Shown here: positions 1-10,145 of the stretch, one piece after another
Layout of the letters: each line of letters starts with the position of its first letter
Position numbering within the stretch: the first letter of the stretch is position 1
Assembly (NCBI GenBank): GCA_030590165.1
Contig: JAUUZA010000003.1
Location: 1 to 34,070 of the forward strand
Direction of reading: 5' to 3'
DNA: 34,070 nt
From: Candidatus Altarchaeota archaeon
Lineage (GTDB): Archaea > SpSt-1190
Made by a program: the position numbers and the translations under genes
Notes under the pieces: generated by a model
What the model saw: the letters and a program-made list of their open reading frames with translations, nothing else
Told to the model about the DNA's origin: nothing
Database searches by the model: none

Positions 1-1
1 A

Positions 2-1855
2 AGAGTCACACAAAAAGTTTGTGAAATTCTGTCGACTGATTATGATTGTTTTGTAAATGTAGTATATGCAAGACAAAATGAAATTGATAATTTTTTGAGA
101 TATGGAAAAAATGAAAGAGTAAAATTGATTGATGGTTTATTAAGAATTGATAGACTTGAAGATGCGAGAAAAAAACTTCGAAGTTTTTCAACTGGAGTTA
201 AGAGCAGATTGACTGATTTGTTAAATCTTGCTAATAGAGACATGTCTGAACATAAGGAAATGTGTGAAGACGCTAAAATTGAAATTGATAAATTGAAGGG
301 AGAATTATCTGACCTTCAAGCAATTATTAGTTCATCAAAAGATAATTTAAATTTGGAAAGATTGAAGTTTGAACGACTTGATGAATTAAGAAAGGAAAGA
401 GATGAATTAGTTTCAAAAGTTAGTAAATTAGAAGGAGAGGAAGATGCCCTATCTGAAAGACTTTCAAAACTTCCAAATATTCCAAGAGCAGTAGAAAAAT
501 TCTCAGGAGAATCAGAAAGATTCATAAGACTAAAAACTAAAGAAAGAGAATTAACCCTAAATATTGCGGCTCAAAGTGGAAAACGCCAACAATTAGAAAA
601 ACGAATAGGCGAATTAGAAAATTATACAAAAAAAGCGAAGGAAACAGTTAAAGACCTGCGTCCAGACTTAGACAAATTTATGAAGAATTTATTAAAACTT
701 AAGGCAGATTATGATTCCCACTCCAAGGCAATTGAACAATTGAATTTGGCTGATGCGAAATGTCCAACCTGTGATACTATTCTTCTGAATCCAAAAGAAC
801 ACATTTTGCGTCATACTTCCAAGCTTAAGGAATTAAAAATTGAAATTGAAAATATTGAAACAAAATTTAATATTTTAAAAACGAAGTCAAAACAAAATGA
901 AAAATTACGACAGGAAATTGAGTACGCAAAATCCTTGATTAAGGATTTACCTAATTTGAAAACTCAATTTAATTTAATTAATATTCAATTAAAGAATATT
1001 GAATTAGAAAAAATTAAAAAAGAAAGAGAGAAACAAGAAAAATTAATTAATGAATTGACAATGGCAGTTGAACGTCAAAAATCAGAAGTAAGATTGAAAC
1101 AAATTTTATCCCTAAAAGAAAGTTCAAAGATTAAGATGAGTAATATTGGATTTAATGAAAAAAAGTATGCAGACCTTCGTAAGAAAATAGAAAGATTGAG
1201 TGGGGAATATAGTAATAATATGGCAAGAATGAAGGTAATTCCAAATTTAATTGGTTCAAAGCAAGTAGAAATTATGTCCTTACAAAAGAATATTGTAGAA
1301 GTTGAAAAAGCTCAGAAGGAAAAAGAAAAAACAGAGAAAGGACTCGACAACTTATCCTTATTAATTAATTCAATTTCAGACATTCAAATTATTGTCCGCC
1401 AACAATTTATTGAAATAGTGAATGAATTATTGAGTGAGATTTGGTCTCAGCTTTATCCATATGGAGATTATGCCTCACTTAGAATTTTTGTTGAAAGTGA
1501 TGGCCGTCGAGCAGGGGATTATGTCTTACAATTAAGAGAGAGTAAGGATTGGGTAAATGTTGAAGGAGTCGCCAGTGGTGGTGAAAAAAGTATTGCTTCT
1601 CTCGCCCTTAGAGTTGCGTTTTCACGGGCTCTTAGTAAATTGGGTCTTTTACTTCTTGATGAACCTACTCATAATTTAGATGAAAATGGAATTGATAACT
1701 TGACTGAAGTTTTGCGAGAAGGAATGCCGAGTGTCTTAGACCAAGTTGTAGTCATAACACATGAAGAAAGAATGGAAAAATCGGCAACTGGATTTGCGTA
1801 TAAATTAACTCGAGATAAAGTGAAGGAAGACGCAACTAAGGTTGAAAGACTTTAA
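2..1855 (+). CDS. rad50: DNA double-strand break repair ATPase Rad50 (C-terminal part, 5' end outside window)
   Basis: Frame 2 is open from the window edge (RVTQKVCEILSTDYDCFVNVVYARQNEIDNFLRYGKNERVKLIDGLL...), so ATG 95 is internal. Long coiled coil, zinc-hook CPTC, signature VASGGEKSIASLALRVAFSRAL and Walker B LLLLDEPTHNLD. Confidence 0.93.
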   Translation, partial: RVTQKVCEILSTDYDCFVNVVYARQNEIDNFLRYGKNERVKLIDGLLRIDRLEDARKKLRSFSTGVKSRLTDLLNLANRDMSEHKEMCEDAKIEIDKLKGELSDLQAIISSSKDNLNLERLKFERLDELRKERDELVSKVSKLEGEEDALSERLSKLPNIPRAVEKFSGESERFIRLKTKERELTLNIAAQSGKRQQLEKRIGELENYTKKAKETVKDLRPDLDKFMKNLLKLKADYDSHSKAIEQLNLADAKCPTCDTILLNPKEHILRHTSKLKELKIEIENIETKFNILKTKSKQNEKLRQEIEYAKSLIKDLPNLKTQFNLINIQLKNIELEKIKKEREKQEKLINELTMAVERQKSEVRLKQILSLKESSKIKMSNIGFNEKKYADLRKKIERLSGEYSNNMARMKVIPNLIGSKQVEIMSLQKNIVEVEKAQKEKEKTEKGLDNLSLLINSISDIQIIVRQQFIEIVNELLSEIWSQLYPYGDYASLRIFVESDGRRAGDYVLQLRESKDWVNVEGVASGGEKSIASLALRVAFSRALSKLGLLLLDEPTHNLDENGIDNLTEVLREGMPSVLDQVVVITHEERMEKSATGFAYKLTRDKVKEDATKVERL

Positions 1856-2502
1856 GCTCTTATTGGTGCTGTTGCATTTCTTATTGGTAAAGAATATTGA
1901 CTGGTTTCATTGTATAATGCATCATAGAAAAAATTAGCAGTGTTACGATGCTTTTCTAATTTTGGATAATTATATTTTTCATTCAGAGTTGAATATGTGT
2001 ATTTTGCACCAAGTCCCATTAATTTTAATAAACCAATTGGAGCAAATATTGGAATGCAACACCAAGCAACGGCTTTCATAATTTTGTTAGATTCATCTGA
2101 ATAAAGATTATAGTCGGGTCTTGTAGCTTTTATGACATCATTATAAATTTGATGGACATTTCTTGAATTGAAATAATTATTATCAATATTAAATTTTCCT
2201 TTTTCCTTATCAAATACTATATAATTTTGGATGATTGTTTTTTTCCCAAATGGTTTATTTGCTTTATCAAGTAGAACATCCAAAATTTGTTCGGCTGAAT
2301 TGTTAATGATTTGAGTGTAAATACGATTGTGTAGTCTGTTTTTTATTTTTGTTGAATCTAATAGTGTTTCATAATCAGGAAAAAGTTCGTTTGTAGTTAA
2401 ATCCATCTTTTTCAAGAAATTGGTTTTTTCTTCTGTATTTTGAAGTGAGTGATAAGTTGAAGGTGTATATTTATTGAAACTCCAACGCTTTTGAGTTGAC
2501 AC
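1852..2502 (-). CDS. hypothetical protein with one hydrophobic segment
   Basis: 216-aa ORF, convergent with rad50 (4-bp overlap); hydrophobic stretch AVAWCCIPIFAPIGLLKLMGLG; no recognised family. Confidence 0.6.
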   Translation of the reverse strand: MSTQKRWSFNKYTPSTYHSLQNTEEKTNFLKKMDLTTNELFPDYETLLDSTKIKNRLHNRIYTQIINNSAEQILDVLLDKANKPFGKKTIIQNYIVFDKEKGKFNIDNNYFNSRNVHQIYNDVIKATRPDYNLYSDESNKIMKAVAWCCIPIFAPIGLLKLMGLGAKYTYSTLNEKYNYPKLEKHRNTANFFYDALYNETSQYSLPIRNATAPIRA

Positions 2503-2605
2503 CTTCTAATGTGGTTTTTTCACTTTAAATGTTTTTACCACTTCTAAGTGCAGTTTATCTTGTTTTCCTCGGAAACATTTATAATCGTGGAATGGCAATA
2601 GCTAA

Positions 2606-3829
2606 ATGCGTCTTTTGGGAAAGTTCAATGAGGACATTTCTGTAATTAATGCCTCTGAATTTGGTCAAAGACTTGGTTCTTCAGTTAAAGAGCCTTTTGT
2701 AATTGGACTTGATGCAAGATTTGGTTCGTTACCTATGAAATTAGGTCTCACTTCTGGAATTTTAGCTTCGGGTTGTAATGTTGCAGATTTGGGTTATGTT
2801 CCGGCCCCTGTTATAGCAAGAATTGCTAGGGAAGAAAGAGTTTGGGGCGTTCATGTTTCTGCAGACCCATACCCAGAAAATTATGTTGGATTAAGAATTT
2901 ATGACCCAAGTGGAAAACCTTGGAATGGAAAAATTAAATTATCAAAACAATCACAAACAGTAGGAAGACTGGCAAATATTGATTTAGTCCCAAATTATAT
3001 TGGAGAACTCATCAACAAATTTGATATTGAGCCAATGAAAATTATAATTGATTCTGCTAATGGACCAACTGGTCAGATTGTACCTGCACTCTTACGTTCT
3101 CTCGGGATGGAAGTTATGGAAGTGAATAGTTCGCTTAGTCCTATCCCTGTGAGGGGTTATGAACCCTCGGCTTCAAATTTAAGTGATCTTGATTTTATTG
3201 TCAGAAAAAAAAGAGCAGACTTTGGTGTTGCTTTTGATGGTGCAGGAAATAAGGCCGGATTTATTACTTCAAATGGTTATATTAGCTCAGGACGAGCTAT
3301 GGCGCTCCTAATGAAATTTGATGGGTATGATAGGGCAATTGCTGACTTTGGTGCCACGAGTCTTCTTGATTTAGTTGGAACTATTGAACGCGTACCTGCT
3401 AGTGAAGTTTTTGTGGCAGACAGATTACAGTCAAGAGGATTTGAGATGGGTGGTGGTACCTGTGGAGTTGCTTTTTCAGAATGGAGTTATGCTCCAGATG
3501 CTCTCTTACTTATGCTTGAAATTATGAATGTGGCGTCACATAAGGGTATGACTGTAAATGAAATGAATTCTCACTTACCTAAAAATTTTGAAGATGCCGA
3601 ATTAATTAAGGTTAAAGATGTCAATGCAGCAATGAAACAAGCGAAGAAAGTATTTTGTGATAACGAAGTTGATGTGCGAGATGGAGCTAAAGTAATTTTT
3701 GATGACGGTTGGATGTGGTTCCAAGATTTAAAGGGACATATCCGAATTTCAGTTGAAGCAGATTCCAAGAGAAGGGCCGTTAAACTCATGGAAAGTGCAA
3801 AAAGTTCTATTAAGCACTTTATGAAATAG
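2606..3829 (+). CDS. phosphohexomutase (PMM/PGM/GlmM) family protein with degenerate active site
   Basis: Family layout recognisable (VIGLDARFGS, ADLGYVPAPVIARIA, GVHVSADPYPENYVGLRIYDPSG, VAFDGAGNKAGFI, GGGTCGVAFSEWSYAPDALL, IRISVEA), but the catalytic motifs deviate. Confidence 0.85.
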   Translation: MRLLGKFNEDISVINASEFGQRLGSSVKEPFVIGLDARFGSLPMKLGLTSGILASGCNVADLGYVPAPVIARIAREERVWGVHVSADPYPENYVGLRIYDPSGKPWNGKIKLSKQSQTVGRLANIDLVPNYIGELINKFDIEPMKIIIDSANGPTGQIVPALLRSLGMEVMEVNSSLSPIPVRGYEPSASNLSDLDFIVRKKRADFGVAFDGAGNKAGFITSNGYISSGRAMALLMKFDGYDRAIADFGATSLLDLVGTIERVPASEVFVADRLQSRGFEMGGGTCGVAFSEWSYAPDALLLMLEIMNVASHKGMTVNEMNSHLPKNFEDAELIKVKDVNAAMKQAKKVFCDNEVDVRDGAKVIFDDGWMWFQDLKGHIRISVEADSKRRAVKLMESAKSSIKHFMK

Positions 3830-3833
3830 TTTT

Positions 3834-4217
3834 ATGATTCCAACTTTCCCTATTAGTGTTAAAGCGCTTATTAAAAAGGACAAGAAATTTTTAATGATTA
3901 GAGGAAGAAGGGACGGAAAAATCGAATTTAGTTTTCCTGGTGGTTTAATTGAAAAAAAGGAGTCTGTGAAAGAAGCCCTTATTCGCGAAGTTAAGGAAGA
4001 AATAAATATTTCAATAAATATTGGAAAACTTATTTGTATAAAGAAATATATTCATCCCCTTGGTTCTGAAACTCTTGGAATTTATTTTGAATGTAAATTA
4101 GAGAACGAAAACTTTGTTTTAGGAAGTGAAATAGACAAAAAATTTGAGGCCATAGTATGGGTTTCAAAAGATGAAGCACCTATGTGGGCTAAAGAAATTA
4201 TGGTTCAACTTCCTTAA
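3834..4217 (+). CDS. NUDIX hydrolase
   Basis: Nudix box GGLIEKKESVKEALIREVKEEINI. Confidence 0.9.
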   Translation: MIPTFPISVKALIKKDKKFLMIRGRRDGKIEFSFPGGLIEKKESVKEALIREVKEEINISINIGKLICIKKYIHPLGSETLGIYFECKLENENFVLGSEIDKKFEAIVWVSKDEAPMWAKEIMVQLP

Positions 4218-4740
4218 TTTTTGTAGTTATACTCTGAACAAAATTCTTCAAACCTTTTTCAGTTACTGCCAAGTATCCGAATTGTTTTGGTTTGAGTTCA
4301 AAAATTATTTGGTCGAGTTGTTTTGAAGGATGTATTCCATCATTATACCATAACTCACGCGTTTGTAAGATAGGGATACGTACTGATACATCCGCTGAAG
4401 GGAGAGGTAAAGTTCCAAAAACTCCGCTTACTTCCAGTATGCTTTGTGTAAATCCCTCCATAGTATCTCCGGATGGATTGGCGAAAAGAACTTTTCTAAT
4501 TGCTTGAACTATATTTGCACTTAAGGGCCTCAATAAACCTTGTGAGTCATTTTTTATTAGGAAATTTGGTTTCTTGGTTGTTCCATGTTTTATTAAGATT
4601 TTTTGGCAGTTTTGCCTTATTAAAAATTCAATTGTTGTTTTTAGAGGTAGGTTATTGAAATAAAAATTAAAGTCTTTGATGGCGTATAAAATTTCTGGCC
4701 TTTCAGGAAAGGAGTATATATCAAAGCCAGGAATTTCCAT
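4198..4740 (-). CDS. hypothetical protein
   Basis: 180-aa ORF on the minus strand, convergent 20-bp overlap with the Nudix gene; family not recognised. Confidence 0.6.
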   Translation of the reverse strand: MEIPGFDIYSFPERPEILYAIKDFNFYFNNLPLKTTIEFLIRQNCQKILIKHGTTKKPNFLIKNDSQGLLRPLSANIVQAIRKVLFANPSGDTMEGFTQSILEVSGVFGTLPLPSADVSVRIPILQTRELWYNDGIHPSKQLDQIIFELKPKQFGYLAVTEKGLKNFVQSITTKIKEVEP

Positions 4741-4767
4741 TCATCACTAGGTTGTATGGATTTAAGT

Positions 4768-5538
4768 TTATTTTGCTCCTTTTTTTCTTAGTATTATGAA
4801 ATTTTCCCCACTGGGTTCTTCCAGTTTTTTGAGGGCGTCTCTTTCAAAGAAGCCAATAAATTCAAAATGATTTTCAAGCTTAACTAGGGCTTTTAGTTCC
4901 TGTGGGAAAATGTATTTAGTCATTCCACTCATTTTGAACTTCTTTTTTATTCCATTATCATTTACATTCATTTTAATTGTTTCTTCTTGCATTTGTGTTA
5001 TATAATCTTTGAATTTTATACTGTATTTTAACTTTACTTTTATTCCGTCGCGTTTCATAGTCCATTTTTCTGAATCATATTTCTTTGGAAATTCAAGTCG
5101 AAAATTTTCAATTACATAGAGGCCCCCTGATTTTAGTGAGGAGGCAACAGAATTAAGGTGAGATATAAAGTCCTTATTACTTTTGATATAAGAAATTGAA
5201 CCCATCATAATGAATGCAAAATCTACTTTTTTCCTTAGCTTAAAGTTTATCATATCTGCACGGATTGTTTTTATTTTGAGTTTTTCTTTTTTAGCTTTTT
5301 TTTCTAAATAAGTTAACATAGGTTTACTCAAGTCAAGACCGATTGCTTCTTTTCCTTGTTTTGCGAGTTCTAATAATTGAAGACTTGGTCCGCAGGCAAT
5401 ATCAAGAAAAGTTTTATTTCCTGCTCTGCCGTATTTTTTAATCATTTTTTCAAAAAGTTTAATTTGTTTTTTAGCATCAACAAAACTGAAAGCTATATCG
5501 TAATAGAGTGGTTTATTGTAAATGTTCATATTACTCAT
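4768..5538 (-). CDS. class I SAM-dependent methyltransferase
   Basis: Motif I FLDIACGPSLQLLELAKQGKEAIGLDLS, followed by IRADMINFKL. Confidence 0.88.
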   Translation of the reverse strand: MSNMNIYNKPLYYDIAFSFVDAKKQIKLFEKMIKKYGRAGNKTFLDIACGPSLQLLELAKQGKEAIGLDLSKPMLTYLEKKAKKEKLKIKTIRADMINFKLRKKVDFAFIMMGSISYIKSNKDFISHLNSVASSLKSGGLYVIENFRLEFPKKYDSEKWTMKRDGIKVKLKYSIKFKDYITQMQEETIKMNVNDNGIKKKFKMSGMTKYIFPQELKALVKLENHFEFIGFFERDALKKLEEPSGENFIILRKKGAK

Positions 5539-5548
5539 TATGGAAGTG

Positions 5549-7426
5549 CTACTTTAATCTTATGGCATCCATATTATGTGGAATACGTGTAGACATATGG
5601 AGCTGACTTCGAATGGCCGAAGCAAATTCTGAAATTTTTCTTGGGTCTCCATGAACAGGTAAAATTACCCCCGGTCTTGGTTCCATAGTCCTCAAATAAC
5701 TCATTAATTGATTTCGGTCACTGTGAGAAGAAAATCCATTAGCAGTAATTACTTCCATGCGCAAAGGCATTCTTGCTCGATTTACTACAATTTCATGTGG
5801 TTTTCTTTGGACTTGACGTCCCAAAGTTCCTTCACCTTGATAGTTAACGAGTATCATTGCATTCTTTTCGTATGGTGCCAATCTTGAAAGGTAGAATACA
5901 CTTGGCCCACCAGTGAGCATACCAGATGTTGCAATTATAATACAGGATTCATTTTCAGAAACAATTTTTTCTCTTTCTTTTTGACCTGCTACCTTTCTGA
6001 AAATTGGACTGAGAAGGGGATTTTCTTCAGTGCTAAAAACTTGTTTTCTAATTTTTTTGTGTAGATATTCAGGGAAGGTAGTATAAATTGCGGTTGCGTC
6101 CCAAACAATTCCATCAACATAAACAGGAACATCTGGCAATTTTTTAGTTCTAATACAATCTTCAATCATTAGCATAACTTCTTGTGCACGTCCCGTTCCG
6201 AGAGTTGGGATTAAGACTTTTCCACCCTTTGCTAAGTTTGTTTTTATTGCAGTAATTAATTTTTCTTCTGAAACTTCAATGGGTTCTTGAATGTCATTAT
6301 TTCCACCATAGGTACTTTCAATTATGACAGCTTCAACCCTTGGGAATTTATTGTTTGCTGGTTCGTGAAGTCGAGTATGTGCAAACTTGATATCACCAGT
6401 ATAAACGAGGTTGTACAAACCTTCACCTATATGCATATGTAAAACTGAACTTCCTAAGATGTGGCCTGCATTGTACATAGTTAGTCTTACATCAGGCGTT
6501 ATGTTTGATACTTCTTCATATGGAAGCGTGATAGTATGCAAAACCATTTGTTCAATTTCTTTTGAAGAGTAAGGTGCTTTTCCTCCCTCCTTGAATGCTA
6601 TATTCACAAGGTCAAGTTGGAGTAATACGCTTAAAGGTAATGCAGGAGGCGTCATATAGATGGGTCCCTCATATCCATATTTGAATAAGAATGGCAAAAA
6701 TCCAGTGTGGTCGAGATGTGGGTGTGTTAATACTGTAGCGTCAAGTTGATGTATATCAAATTCAGGGGCGTCAAGAAGAGGATAGGCATTTTCAGTGCTT
6801 GCAACATTAACTCCACAGTCCATTAAAACTTTTGATTCATTGGTTTGGAGAAAAATTGCACTTCGTCCGACTTCTCGAGCTGCACCAAGAAAACTTGTTC
6901 TTATCCATTTTGTTGGTTTTCCGTCTTCATAAATTCGCATACCGGTTTTATTCAGAAATGCTGCTCTTGCCTTACTATTCTTACTTATTATTTTTCTAAT
7001 TGTGTTTATGATGTCTGATTTAAGTGGTGGTTCTCTTTGAATAATTGGCGTCCAAGAAATTTTTTTCTTCATTTCAAGAAGTTTTTTTGCACCACCGTTT
7101 AGAAGGTCACTTGGTCTTTTTGCTTCAATTATAACTTTTGAACCAAAGGTATCAAAGAATATGTCAGTGACATCAGCGTTTTTTCCAATTTTTCTGATTA
7201 TAGCTTCAGATTTTTCAATTGGCAGGAGTAAACTTCTATCAGCTCTTGCTTCAACTCTAAGTTTTAGTTCTTTTGCGACATCACGCAAAGTTTCGTGAGC
7301 CTTCATGAGAAAGTCCTGACTCTTTGTAAAGACCACAACACTGGCTCCTTCAAAACGAGTATCGCCAATTCTGGCCTTACTCGGAATAAGAGCTGACACC
7401 TTGTCAAGAATTTCTTGTCCACTCAC
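5549..7426 (-). CDS. archaeal CPSF1-type beta-CASP ribonuclease with KH-like N-terminus (aCPSF1/FttA)
   Basis: Metallo-beta-lactamase motif THPHLDHTGFLP, beta-CASP motifs (VIIESTYGG, VLIPTLGTGRAQE, TSGMLTGGPS), VHGDPRK, and the N-terminal domain typical of archaeal CPSF1. Confidence 0.93.
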   Translation of the reverse strand: MSGQEILDKVSALIPSKARIGDTRFEGASVVVFTKSQDFLMKAHETLRDVAKELKLRVEARADRSLLLPIEKSEAIIRKIGKNADVTDIFFDTFGSKVIIEAKRPSDLLNGGAKKLLEMKKKISWTPIIQREPPLKSDIINTIRKIISKNSKARAAFLNKTGMRIYEDGKPTKWIRTSFLGAAREVGRSAIFLQTNESKVLMDCGVNVASTENAYPLLDAPEFDIHQLDATVLTHPHLDHTGFLPFLFKYGYEGPIYMTPPALPLSVLLQLDLVNIAFKEGGKAPYSSKEIEQMVLHTITLPYEEVSNITPDVRLTMYNAGHILGSSVLHMHIGEGLYNLVYTGDIKFAHTRLHEPANNKFPRVEAVIIESTYGGNNDIQEPIEVSEEKLITAIKTNLAKGGKVLIPTLGTGRAQEVMLMIEDCIRTKKLPDVPVYVDGIVWDATAIYTTFPEYLHKKIRKQVFSTEENPLLSPIFRKVAGQKEREKIVSENESCIIIATSGMLTGGPSVFYLSRLAPYEKNAMILVNYQGEGTLGRQVQRKPHEIVVNRARMPLRMEVITANGFSSHSDRNQLMSYLRTMEPRPGVILPVHGDPRKISEFASAIRSQLHMSTRIPHNMDAIRLK

Positions 7427-7438
7427 TTTAACACCTGA

Positions 7439-8053
7439 TTATACTTCTCTAAAGCCGTTTTTGTCTATGACTGCAAGTTGGAGTACTTTTCCGCCTGTGT
7501 AAATATCTCTTTGAATTGCGGCGTTTAATGCTCTTTTTGCGAGGTCTATAGCCTCAGCTTCAGTCATATCTTTTTTGTATTGGCTTTCAAGAACACCCAC
7601 TGCGAGAGGGGAACCTGAACCAGTTGAGAAATAATCTTCACCAGTTCCTATCCCTCCATATGGGTCCATTGAAAATACTTGAGGTCCTTCTTTATCGTAA
7701 CCTCCAATTACTAATGCAGTAATTAATGGAAAATATCTGTTTGCGTGTAAAACATTGCTCAGCAAGGTAACCATACTTCTTGTTGTCATTGGTCCATTGC
7801 CCATTCCATACAATTTTGCTTCGACTCTCATGAGTCTTACTATGTATTGAAGGTCGGCAACTACTCCTGCTGTTGTAATTGCAATATTATTTGTAAGTTT
7901 ATGGAGTTTCTTTTCATACCTACTTTCAACATACGTTGAAGTACTTTGTGAGTCTGTAGCCAAGATTACTCCGTCTTTGAATTTAAATCCCAAGGTTGTT
8001 GTTCCTTTCTTAATTTTTGCTTCTATATCGATGCTATTATTCATTCGTATCAC
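7439..8053 (-). CDS. psmB: proteasome beta subunit
   Basis: Propeptide followed by G|TTTLGFKFKDGVILATDSQST with catalytic Thr, Asp and Lys; adjacency to aCPSF1 is common in archaea. Confidence 0.93.
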   Translation of the reverse strand: MIRMNNSIDIEAKIKKGTTTLGFKFKDGVILATDSQSTSTYVESRYEKKLHKLTNNIAITTAGVVADLQYIVRLMRVEAKLYGMGNGPMTTRSMVTLLSNVLHANRYFPLITALVIGGYDKEGPQVFSMDPYGGIGTGEDYFSTGSGSPLAVGVLESQYKKDMTEAEAIDLAKRALNAAIQRDIYTGGKVLQLAVIDKNGFREV

Positions 8054-8117
8054 CAGAATTATCAGCTTATTTTGAGAAGTTTAAATATGTTTGTTTTGGT
8101 AAGGTTTTATGTCCAAA

Positions 8118-8540
8118 TCAAGAATGGAGTAGTTTTTCATAAGTTTGAATTCCGTTAAGTGTTAGTTCAAAAGCTTCATGCATTTTTTCCTTTTCTTTAA
8201 AGAGGTAGACGAAAGCAATATGATTTTTTAGGTTTAGTTTTTTGTAAAACTCAAAATTTTTATAATGTGATATAATTCCATAGAGGAAGTAAACTTCTTC
8301 ATTAATTTTTTCATGCAGTGAAACTTCTTTTGAGTTTCCTTCGGCAAGATTTAAAAGGCGTTTAAAAATGAGTCCTGAATAGTTTTTTCCTAAACTCTTG
8401 TCAAAATTTTCAATTATTTCAAAAGCGGCTTCCTGTGCCTTCGTTTTTTTCTTTGGACTGAAGGGGAGGTCGCTACTCCTTAAAACATTAGTGTGGCCTT
8501 TGATTAAGTTAGATTTAATAATTTGGTATGACTTATTCAT
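8118..8540 (-). CDS. hypothetical protein
   Basis: 140-aa ORF without a better overlapping frame; family not recognised. Confidence 0.55.
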   Translation of the reverse strand: MNKSYQIIKSNLIKGHTNVLRSSDLPFSPKKKTKAQEAAFEIIENFDKSLGKNYSGLIFKRLLNLAEGNSKEVSLHEKINEEVYFLYGIISHYKNFEFYKKLNLKNHIAFVYLFKEKEKMHEAFELTLNGIQTYEKLLHS

Positions 8541-8576
8541 AATAAGTAATAGGGCGAAGAACTTAAAAACAAATCT

Positions 8577-9158
8577 TTACTTTTGAGCAACATGTACGGC
8601 TAAACTAATTATTTTTCCTCTAGTTCCTTCTACTATTGCTTCAACTGTTACTGGAATTTCTCTTTTCCAATAATTTGTTAATGGCCAATTTTTTAACACT
8701 ACAGTCCATATGGGGGCTTCATATTTGTCATCATAAATTACAAAGTTCATTGAATAAACTCTGAGGTGTTTGGCTTTGGTAAGTGCTTTCTGGACTCTTC
8801 CATCTTTTTCAATCTTGTTTAAGATTTCTTGGTCTGTCAAGAATTTAACTTGTTTTGCGAATTGTTCTTCATCACTCATGTCGCCCAAATCTTTAGATAG
8901 GTCAATTACAGTTTTTGAAAATTTTTCTTTTTCAAAACTGATATCAATCTGAGTTGGTTTGCCTTCATTAACAAGAAGAAAAGTGAATTCACCCATATCA
9001 ACATTTTCCTTTCGTTTGTCGCCTTCAGCAACACGATGCCAAGAGGCAGATAAACTCATTATAGCTCCCTCCCCCTTTGCAAAATCCAAGGCCTTTTTTG
9101 CCTCAATTATAGTCTTACTTAAAACCCCGTCAAACTTTTCGCTTAACATTTTTTCCAT
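8577..9158 (-). CDS. hypothetical protein
   Basis: 193-aa ORF; 5' end overlaps the HIT gene stop (operon-like); family not recognised. Confidence 0.65.
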   Translation of the reverse strand: MEKMLSEKFDGVLSKTIIEAKKALDFAKGEGAIMSLSASWHRVAEGDKRKENVDMGEFTFLLVNEGKPTQIDISFEKEKFSKTVIDLSKDLGDMSDEEQFAKQVKFLTDQEILNKIEKDGRVQKALTKAKHLRVYSMNFVIYDDKYEAPIWTVVLKNWPLTNYWKREIPVTVEAIVEGTRGKIISLAVHVAQK

Positions 9159-9552
9159 CCCCCAGTTTCTTTTGTAAAGAGTTCATAATCTCTTTACTCA
9201 TGGACCGTTTATTTTCCATGTCAGGAACTATCCCCATTAAATCGTAATCTGTCCTTGGAATTACATGGACAAATGCGTGGTTAATTACACTTTCAGCAGT
9301 TATAAGATTAACAAAGTGTGAATCAAGTTTTTCTTTCATCTTCTTTGAAATCATACGAGAAATTTTCATCATATGAAGAAAGTCTTCATCGGTTAATTTG
9401 AGAAGATTGTCTATATGTTTATTGAAAGCCACAATAACATGTCCCTCAGTAACTGGATATGCATCCAAAAAGGCGGTTACTTTATTGTCCCTATAAAGAA
9501 TCCAACCTTTTTCTTCTCCCTTGATTATTTTACAGAAGATGCAATTTCTCAT
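9130..9552 (-). CDS. HIT family protein, catalytic His replaced
   Basis: CIFCKIIKGE, AFLDAYPVTEGHVIVAFNKHI, and NHAFVHVIPR in place of HxHxHxIPR. Confidence 0.88.
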   Translation of the reverse strand: MRNCIFCKIIKGEEKGWILYRDNKVTAFLDAYPVTEGHVIVAFNKHIDNLLKLTDEDFLHMMKISRMISKKMKEKLDSHFVNLITAESVINHAFVHVIPRTDYDLMGIVPDMENKRSMSKEIMNSLQKKLGDGKNVKRKV

Positions 9553-9647
9553 AAAATAAAGTGTTTTTATTTATAGTTAAACTTGTCTAAAGGAAAAATT
9601 ATCAAATTTGTCTGAAAGTTTTTTGAAGGCTTGAGTATATATTTAAT

Positions 9648-10145
9648 GTGAAAAAAGGCAGACATTCAAATGTTTATTTCTTTGGAAATTTAGCAATTAA
9701 AATTTTCAAACCTGGATTTGAAAATAATATGGAAAAAGAATATAAAATTTTAAAACGACTAGAGCCACATAAATTTTCACCAAAACCATATTTGAAATTT
9801 GGACGAATAATAATAATGTCAAGGATTAGAGGAATTCCTCTTAAAGACTTTTTACCTGAGGAAGTGAGGCGACTTGCTATTCCTTATTTACGAATAATGT
9901 TTCTTCTTGATTCCCTAGAAATTATGAAGGAAGAAAATCATAGGCCAAATAAACATTTCATTGTGACAAGAAAGGGTCCGAAATTAATTGATTTTGAACG
10001 TTCGCATAAAGGAAGAGGAAATGTGACACAATTTATGGCTTACCTAAATAGGTTCTTTCCCGGCATAATAGAGTTTGGACCCATATATAAAAGAGAAATG
10101 AAATTGAAACCAATTATTGATTTCATTTCTTCCAAGAAACGCTAG
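9648..10145 (+). CDS. small protein-kinase-like protein (COG2112-like)
   Basis: GRHSNVYFFGNLAIKIFKPG, HRPNKHFIVTRKGPKLIDFERSHKGRGN; GTG start. Confidence 0.72.
   Translation: MKKGRHSNVYFFGNLAIKIFKPGFENNMEKEYKILKRLEPHKFSPKPYLKFGRIIIMSRIRGIPLKDFLPEEVRRLAIPYLRIMFLLDSLEIMKEENHRPNKHFIVTRKGPKLIDFERSHKGRGNVTQFMAYLNRFFPGIIEFGPIYKREMKLKPIIDFISSKKR

Noticed and set aside
95-1855. Track start ATG 95 as the true start of the Rad50 ORF
   Set aside because: The same frame is open to position 2 and encodes conserved Rad50 sequence, so the gene is truncated by the window edge.
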